A stretch of DNA of 64,000 nucleotides from assembly GCF_000346465.2 (NCBI RefSeq), contig NC_034010.1, positions 11,886,945-11,950,944 of the forward strand, in the 5' to 3' direction. Under the pieces are notes generated by a model. That model made no database searches. It saw nothing but the letters and a program-made list of their open reading frames with translations, and had not been told where the DNA came from. Both the position numbers and the translations under genes were made by a program. The stretch's first letter is position 1. Every line of letters begins with the position of its first letter. This document shows, one piece after another, positions 58,101 to 64,000 of the stretch. Source of the DNA: Prunus persica. Lineage: Eukaryota; Streptophyta; Magnoliopsida; Rosales; Rosaceae.

Positions 58101-58568
58101 TGTTGATGCTCAAAATGGTTCAGCCAAGATTGAGTCCAACTTAGTGATGAGGTGTGATGGATGATGGATGAAGGTGAGGACCTACGTGGTTCACCCGAAT
58201 GATGGGCTACGTCCACGGAGAAGGGTGTTCTCATTATGATAATGTTTGTTTACATTTGTACAAGGGGATTAGACCCAAATATAAAGATAACAAGTGAGAA
58301 GCCCAGCCCAGAGATGGATCCAGAAGAGAGAGTCCAAGGCCTAAGGGTCTAGATCCAAGACCAGGATCCCTTCTAAGGAAAGAGTAGTCTTCTTTTATAG
58401 GTGAGGGGGAGTCTTCACTTCTTGTAGTTTTCCGATGTGGGACTCCTCTTGCTTTGCTTAGAGTTGTGACTTGTGGTAATGCCTCTTTGGCTAAGGTGGT
58501 GACCTCTCAAAACATGGTACGTGGATGATCTAGCCAAGCTAGTTGCTCGGTCAGTTATGGTACAAACA
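58101..58568 (-). repeat. LTR in inverted orientation (5' LTR of a minus-strand element)
   Basis: Read on minus it begins TGTTTGTACCATAACTGACC and ends TTTTGAGCATCAACA, 468 bases, with CCTATAAAAGAAG near its middle as a TATA candidate. It is alignable with the left LTR only at the ends. Confidence 0.88.
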
Positions 58569-59041
58569 ATATGTTTAGGGTTTAGAAGATTATTCTGAAA
58601 TCATTGACTGTATTGTTGGGTTTTAGATATATGTTTTGCGATCTTTTGATGTTTTCGTAGGTATGTTCTTCATCAATCTATGTTGTTATGAATAGGGAAT
58701 GGCTTCAATATTTGCATGCTCTTCTTGGAAATGGTCTGAATAAAAGAAGATTTAGCCTCCTTTTCTTTAAGTGTTTGACGACGGTTTTTCATATAACCAT
58801 CGTCTTTATTTCATCTACAAGGCGATGTTTATTTTGCTATTTTCAGAATCACTGTTTACTAGCTTAAAACGTCGGTTTTGGAAAAAAACCGATGTCTGTA
58901 TAAGTACAAAACGTCAGATGTTTTAAAAAAACCGTCGTCTTTATGTTAAATTACTTTCTTTCAAAGTAATTATAATCTGCTATAGTGATGTCATTGCTTG
59001 TCTTTTCACCTTATTATAAATAATAGGGTATTTTTTCGGAG
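58569..59041 (+). other. CACTA interior upstream of TNP2
   Basis: Holds several ACGACGGTTTT/AACCGTCGTC motifs at 58775-58945, matching the element's subterminal repeats, and the leader of the transposase gene. Confidence 0.5.
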
Positions 59042-61884
59042 ATGGATAAGTCATGGATGCACCCGGATAGAAGATCGAAGGCATATGAGTTAGGGGTGGA
59101 AGCATTGAAAATCTTCTAACCACAACACATATTCACTATCCATGTGTTAAATGTGGGAATGTTCCATTGTTTGGGGTTGGAATTATAAGGGACCACTTAT
59201 ACTTTAATGGAGTTCACCAAAGTTATAAGAATTGGACATTTCACGGAGAACCTTGGCAAGCAACTACTAATGCTAGTAGAAATGTGGAAGAAGATGATGA
59301 ACATAGTAGGTACAGTTTTGTGTCTGAAGAAATAGAGATGGATGATAATGATTTAGGCGATTTTGGATCCGATCCTTATAAGTTCGCCAATTTCATTGGC
59401 GATGGAGATTCACCCTTGTACCCTGGTTGTAGTAAGTACACCAAGTTGTCGGCATTAGTAAAGTTATATAATTTAAAGGCAAAACATGGGATGAGTGATG
59501 TCTGTTTTATATAATTGTTGATACTTCAAGGAGAATTGCTTCCAGAAGGAAATACAATACATTCCTCTATGTATGAGGCAAAAAAGACTTTGTTTGCATT
59601 GGAGCTGAGTTATGAGAAAATCCACACATGCTCCAATGATTGCATCTTGTATAGGAAGGAGTATGAACATTCAACTCATTGTCCTACTTGTGGAATCTCA
59701 CGATGGAAGGAAGGCAAAGATTCAATCTTGAAATAGGGTGTCCCAGCAAAGGTAGTGTGGTATTTTCCACCAATTCCAAGATTTAAAAAGATGTTTCAAT
59801 CACACAAGACAGCTAAAAGTTTGACTTGGCATGCTAATAGAAAAGCAATTGAAGGTCAGATGTCTCATCCGGCTGATTCTCCCTCTTGGAAACTCGTTGA
59901 TGATAAATGGCCCGAGTTTGGTAATGAGTCGAGAAACTTGAGATTGGCTCTCTCATCTGATGGATTCAATCCCCACAGTTCTCTAAGTACCAGATACAGT
60001 TGTTGGCCTGTTATCTTAATTACATATAATCTCCCATCATGGCTATGCATGAAACGAAAGTTCATGATGTTGACCTTAATGATTTCCGGTCTGAAACAAC
60101 CCGAAAATGATATAGATGTCTACTTAGAGCCTTTGATTGATGATTTAAAATCTTTGTGGGATGGGATTAAAAGTGTGTATGATGCTCATATAGGAGAATA
60201 CTTTACACTCAGCTGCATTATTGTGGACAATTAATGATTTTCCCGCTTATGGAAACTTATCTGGTTGTATCGTAAAAGGATATAAAGCTTGTCCAATATG
60301 CAGTGATGATACACCTAGTCACAGGTTGAAAAATGGCCACAAAATATGTTACATCGGGTATAGCAAATGGTTACCAATATATCATCCATTTCGGAGGCAA
60401 TGTGCAGCTTTTAATGGGAAACCTGAATATGACACGCCTCCAAAGCCATTAACCAAAGAAGAAGTGTTACAAATGGTTGAAGGTATTAATTATAAATGGG
60501 GCTCGAAAAAAGGGGGAGATGGAAGTGAAAATGATGGTGACAGAGTTTGTTGGAAGAAGAAGTCAAAATTCTTTGATCTCGAGTACTAGAAATACCTTCC
60601 TGTGAGGCATGCCCTTGATGTTATGCACATCGAGAAAAAAGTTTGCGATAGTATCATTGGTACGTTGTTGGAGATCCCTGGAAAAAATAAAGATGGGATT
60701 GCTGCTCGTTTGGATTTATTGAACATGGGGGTGAAGACTTATTTGCAACCCGAGTATGGAGAAAGATGTACTCGCTTGCCTCCAGGGCATTGGAATTTGT
60801 CAAGAGCAAGAAGAGACGGTTTGCAATTCTTTCTATGGTAATGAAAGTCCCTGAAGGTTACTCTTCAAATATTAAAAATCTTGTATCTTTACAAGATTCA
60901 AGACTTCTTTGGCTTAAATCACATGATTGTCATACCGTGATGCAACAATTGCTCCCTGTGGCAATTCGTTCTGTCCAGGAGAAGCCTGCAAGGTATGCAA
61001 TAACTCGATTGTGCTTCTTCTTCAATGCTATATGTGCAAAGACGGTAGATGTTTCCAAGCTAGATAAGTTGGAAGAAGATGTAGTAGTAACTTTGTGTTT
61101 GCTTAAGAAGTACTTTCCCCCTTCATTCTTCTATATCATGGTTCATCTAGTAGTACATCTTGTCTGAGAAGTTTGTCTATGTGGGCCAGTTTATTTTAGA
61201 TGGATGTATCCGTTCAAAAGATATATGAAAGTGCTAAAGGGGTATGTTCAAAACCGAAATCATCCTGAAGGTTGCATTACTCAACTGTATATAGCTGAAG
61301 AAGCTGTAGAGTTTTGCACCGAGCATTTATCTGATGTTAGTACAGTTGGAGTGCCATCAAATCAGAAGATGGGACTTTCAAAGCCCTTATCAGGTTGCAC
61401 AGTGAGTTTAGTTGATCGGGACTTGTTGAATCAGGCACATCTATATGTCTTGGAGAATACGGAGGAAGTTCTACCTTATATCGAGTATGAGTTTTATTCT
61501 TAAGTAGTCATTTTAAATTATAGTCCTTATGTTTATCTGATATGTTTGGGACTGTAATGCTTGAATTTTTCGTGTTAAGTAGAGAACATATGATCCACAT
61601 CAAGACCACTTATCCAAAATTTAGAAAGAGAACAAAGTGGCTACAAGATAAGCACAATACCACTTTCATTCAATGGCTACGCTTTAAGGTATATGGAATT
61701 GAATAACATATTGCACTTTTAATTTTCTTCTTTTTATGTTAGATTGAATTAAGATATGATTCATTTGCAGGTTCAAAGTCAACTTAATGGGGAAGACAAT
61801 AATGGTGTATCAGAAAATTTGAGGTGGCTAGCAGCTAGTCCAAGCAAGAGACGACCTTTAAAAGAAGATAAAACGACCACGTAA
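59042..61884 (+). pseudogene. TNP2-like CACTA transposase (Transposase_21), decayed
   Basis: Start MDKSWMHPDRRSKAYELGVE is the N-terminal transposase-associated domain. Further text in order: CSKYTKLSALVKLYNLKAKH, CPTCGISRWKEGKDSILK, WYFPPIPRFKKMFQS, NLRLALSSDGFNPHSS, YNLPSWLCMKRKFMMLTLMI, DFPAYGNLSGC, VRHALDVMHIEKKVCDSIIG, HDCHTVMQQLLPVAIRS and HLSDVSTVGVPSNQKMGLSK. Two introns near the end (61485-61582 and 61689-61770) are GT-AG and restore IEEHM and RFKVQS junctions. Lesions: frameshift near 59100, stops near 59513 and 59735, frameshift near 60225, TAG for Trp near 60590, frameshift near 60835, TGA near 61165. All family blocks are present, so decay came after insertion rather than by deletion. 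Established: TNP2/TNPD performs cleavage at CACTA ends. Confidence 0.92.
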
Positions 61885-62920
61885 CAAATATACCGTCGTC
61901 TTACTTAACAAACACGACGATACACTCTTATTACTAAACGTCTTTACAATATACCACGTCAATTTATGTCTTTAGGACTTGGTGAGAAAATGAATTACGT
62001 CGTCTTTAGAAATAAAAATGACGTAGAAAATGGTAACCACGTCGCCTTTTATATGCACACCGACGTTGTAAGGTCTTTTCACCGTCATCATTTAAAATAA
62101 AGGAGACGTACAAAACCTCGTTCTTCCCATATTTACTGTCATCATTAAATGTTTTCACGTCTCCCTAGTGACAATGTGTCGTGCAATACTACACACAAAC
62201 GTCGTCTATAAAAACAAAGATGACGTAGTAGAGCGTAACCACGTCGTCTTTGATAGGTTATGCGATATTTGTAACACGACAAACAACACGGTGTTTATAA
62301 TAACTGACGTTGTAAATCACATTTCACCGTCAGTGTTTAAAGTAAAAGAGACGTACGAATCTGTTTATTCCCATATTTACTGACGTAACTAACAGTTTTC
62401 ACGTCTACTTTTTGACCATGTGTCGTGAAATGTTCTAAAACAACATTTCCTGTGGAAAAAGATGTGCCGTGGTATGTTTTCCTAACGTCGACTCAGACAT
62501 ACTAATAGACGTGTGTATGTCTTTTAATACGTCAACTTCTGAGCTAACACTGACGTTGTACATCATTTTCAATGGGATATCTAGAAACAAAAGTAACGTA
62601 ATATATCATCACGTGTCATGGAATGTCTTCATCAACAGCGTCAGATTGATTGTTTAGAGGTGGTATTTTAATAAACAACGTCATGTTTTATTATTTAGAC
62701 GACGGTTGTTTCCCTAATTGAGTCATTTATAGGTTCACTATTAGTTATTTTGGTGGTCATTTTCTTTACTTTTATGTCGGCTTTTATTTATTTCGATGTT
62801 GTTTCTCTACAAACAACGTCTCCGATTTACCGTCATGGTTTGTTTTTTAAAAAGATGTCGATCGAGTTAACGATGGTCAGAAAACTTGCTAGACGACAGT
62901 GAATTCCCGTCGTCTATTGC
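61870..62920. repeat. Right subterminal repeat region of the CACTA element
   Basis: Dense ACGTCGTC, ACGACG and GACGTAG motifs in both orientations, mirroring the left end. ORFs at 62168-62657 are by-products of this region. Confidence 0.85.
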
Positions 62921-62939
62921 CCTTTTTGTAGTAGTGAGA

Positions 62940-64000
62940 CCCCATGTAATATTAACCTATATTATAGGAGCATTTCAAAATAGACTTGGTCAATAACCAA
63001 AGTGTTATTATTATCAACAAATATATAGGTAATCTATTAATATTGGGTTGGACAGAGATATTTCCATATGTTTCACTTAAGTCAAGTCCATATTTGCAGA
63101 AGATATTTGTAGCCTCAGAGAAGAAGTTGGCCACAGCCACAACCACAGCCACAGCCTCAGAGATGCTAAAGTGACAGTGAGGTGCATAGAGAGGGAAAGG
63201 CAAGCACTATATCAAATCACCATACTAAGTCCAAGTCAAGCCGAATTAATATCTGCAAGTTGGGGCACGCGTTGGAATACAAATCACCATATTAAGTCTA
63301 AGTCAATAGTTGGTTGCAAGGCAAATCACCATATCAAATCTAAGTCACAAGTCTTCGATCTCATCCATTAATTTCTCCAATATTTAATGATTTATTACTT
63401 GTTTACATGGACCACTGACAAATTTTTCTTTAATTATCTTTTTCCACATAGTGACGTGCATCAGAATCAGTTGAACGTTGTATAGATTTTTTATTCCTTT
63501 TAGAAAATTTGGTATAGTCCACTTCTGATGACATAAATGAAATTGGACCTATATCTAAGAGCTCCTTTTTCCTTTTTGTAAATTATAAGTAGAGAGTTCT
63601 CCTCATTACAAATTACAAGACACCACCCTAGATTCTTATTTTTTGTTGGACCCACCTTTGACTCTTAACTATAAAAAACCTAAACTTTGTATGACATTAT
63701 GATACAAAAAATTAAAAGAAAAATAACTTGTGTAAGAAGCAAAACCCTTCAAAGCACGAACAATGGGGAAACAAAAAAAAAAACATTATACAATTGTTAA
63801 AAACCAATTTGGTTGCTGTTGAGAATTAAAGTAGTTGAATATTAATTTAAGTATTGTGATCATCATTCATTTCATCCAAGCCATTACAATTAAAAAATAA
63901 AAATAAAATACCCAGCCCACCCCCATCCCCTATCCCATGTCTCTGATGCACCTCCCCTTTTCCCCCTTTTTGTACGCCCATCTCTCTGTCTTCTCTCCCT
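62940..64000. other. Host sequence right of the CACTA element
   Basis: AT-rich. GCCACAGCCACAACCACAG at about 63131 and CAAATCACCATAT-AAGTCTAAGTCA words repeated at 63215, 63283 and 63323 are the only structure seen. A CT-rich, C-rich stretch at the end (63910-64000) could be the leader of a gene beyond the window. Confidence 0.4.

Larger units (their letters stand above)
48546..58568. mobile_element. Ty3/Gypsy Tat-lineage segment bounded by inverted LTRs (chimera)
   Basis: The left LTR (48546-49051) and gag-pol are on plus. The right LTR (58101-58568) and its adjacent primer binding site are on minus. The two LTRs share both termini (TGTTTRYACCATAA... and ...TTTTGAGCATCAACA) but differ widely in the middle, so they come from different subfamilies. 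No direct-orientation 3' LTR follows gag-pol, and no 5-bp target duplication joins the two borders (AAATT left, ATATG right). I infer two elements fused near 55.7 kb, with one interior nearly complete and the other reduced to non-coding repeats. Confidence 0.75.
40949..62936 (+). mobile_element. CACTA (En/Spm) DNA transposon, ~22 kb including a nested retroelement
   Basis: The left end CACTACTACAAAAAGTG at 40949 and the right end, reverse complement CACTACTACAAAAAGGGC, at 62936 form the typical CACTA termini. AGA lies on both sides (40946-40948 and 62937-62939), the expected 3-bp target duplication. Subterminal regions of 1-2 kb are full of ACGACGGT/ACCGTCGT words, likely transposase binding sites. 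The element encodes a Transposase_24-Ulp1 gene (43510-46983) and a TNP2-like transposase (59042-61884). Without the Gypsy segment at 48546-58568 it would be about 12 kb. Both genes carry premature stops, so this copy cannot move alone, though its ends look usable in trans. Confidence 0.94.

Noticed and set aside
56727..58113. Long ORFs on both strands in the TTCGGCA-rich region
   Set aside because: Several overlapping frames are open at once because the text is GC-rich and repetitive; none has a domain or a retroelement motif.
62168..62657. ORFs at the right end of the CACTA element
   Set aside because: They coincide with subterminal ACGTCGTC repeats and show no protein similarity I can recognise.

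Overview
The window is nuclear DNA of a flowering plant: intron-rich genes with GT-AG introns, plant-only families (trichome birefringence-like, germin-like), tRNA-derived SINEs, MULE, hAT and CACTA DNA transposons and Tat-type Ty3/Gypsy elements. Base composition and repeat style suggest a woody eudicot, perhaps Rosaceae; the species is inference only. All identities below were read by eye, without database searches.

Ordinary genes occupy only the first ~7.2 kb: the last four coding exons of a chloroplast-type ACT-domain protein (535-1248, +), a complete germin-like cupin gene (3708-4355, +) and a complete five-exon trichome birefringence-like O-acetyltransferase gene (5559-7207, -). Everything else is mostly nested mobile DNA.

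From 1.8 to 11.5 kb lie small nested elements: a hAT element with a perfect 8-bp target duplication and an uninterrupted duplicate of its insertion site nearby; a Harbinger-like MITE that carries a MULE-type MITE; three tRNA-like SINEs or SINE fragments; and a second hAT-like element that carries a Pack-MULE with a piece of the chloroplast ATP synthase gamma gene.

From 13.86 to 33.14 kb I infer one ~19.3 kb Mutator-like element. Long terminal inverted repeats enclose a decayed DUF1985/Ulp1-like protease gene (+), two related ORFs of unknown function in opposite orientation, a frameshifted near full-length XRCC3-like recombinase copy, and a decayed MuDR-type transposase (-). Five arrays of an 11-bp phased repeat separate these modules. 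The element sits inside an older LTR-like sequence whose halves flank it.

From 36.1 to 40.5 kb two copies of one retroelement-like sequence form a large inverted repeat. From 40,949 to 62,936 lies a ~22 kb CACTA (En/Spm) element with CACTACTACAAAAAG termini and AGA target duplications. It carries a Transposase_24-Ulp1 gene and a TNP2-like transposase, both broken by stops. A ~10 kb Ty3/Gypsy Tat-lineage segment (48,546-58,568) is inserted in it. That segment is odd: a nearly intact gag-pol is bounded by LTRs in opposite orientation, each with its own primer binding site, so it looks like a chimera of two elements. The last kilobase holds no gene I can support.
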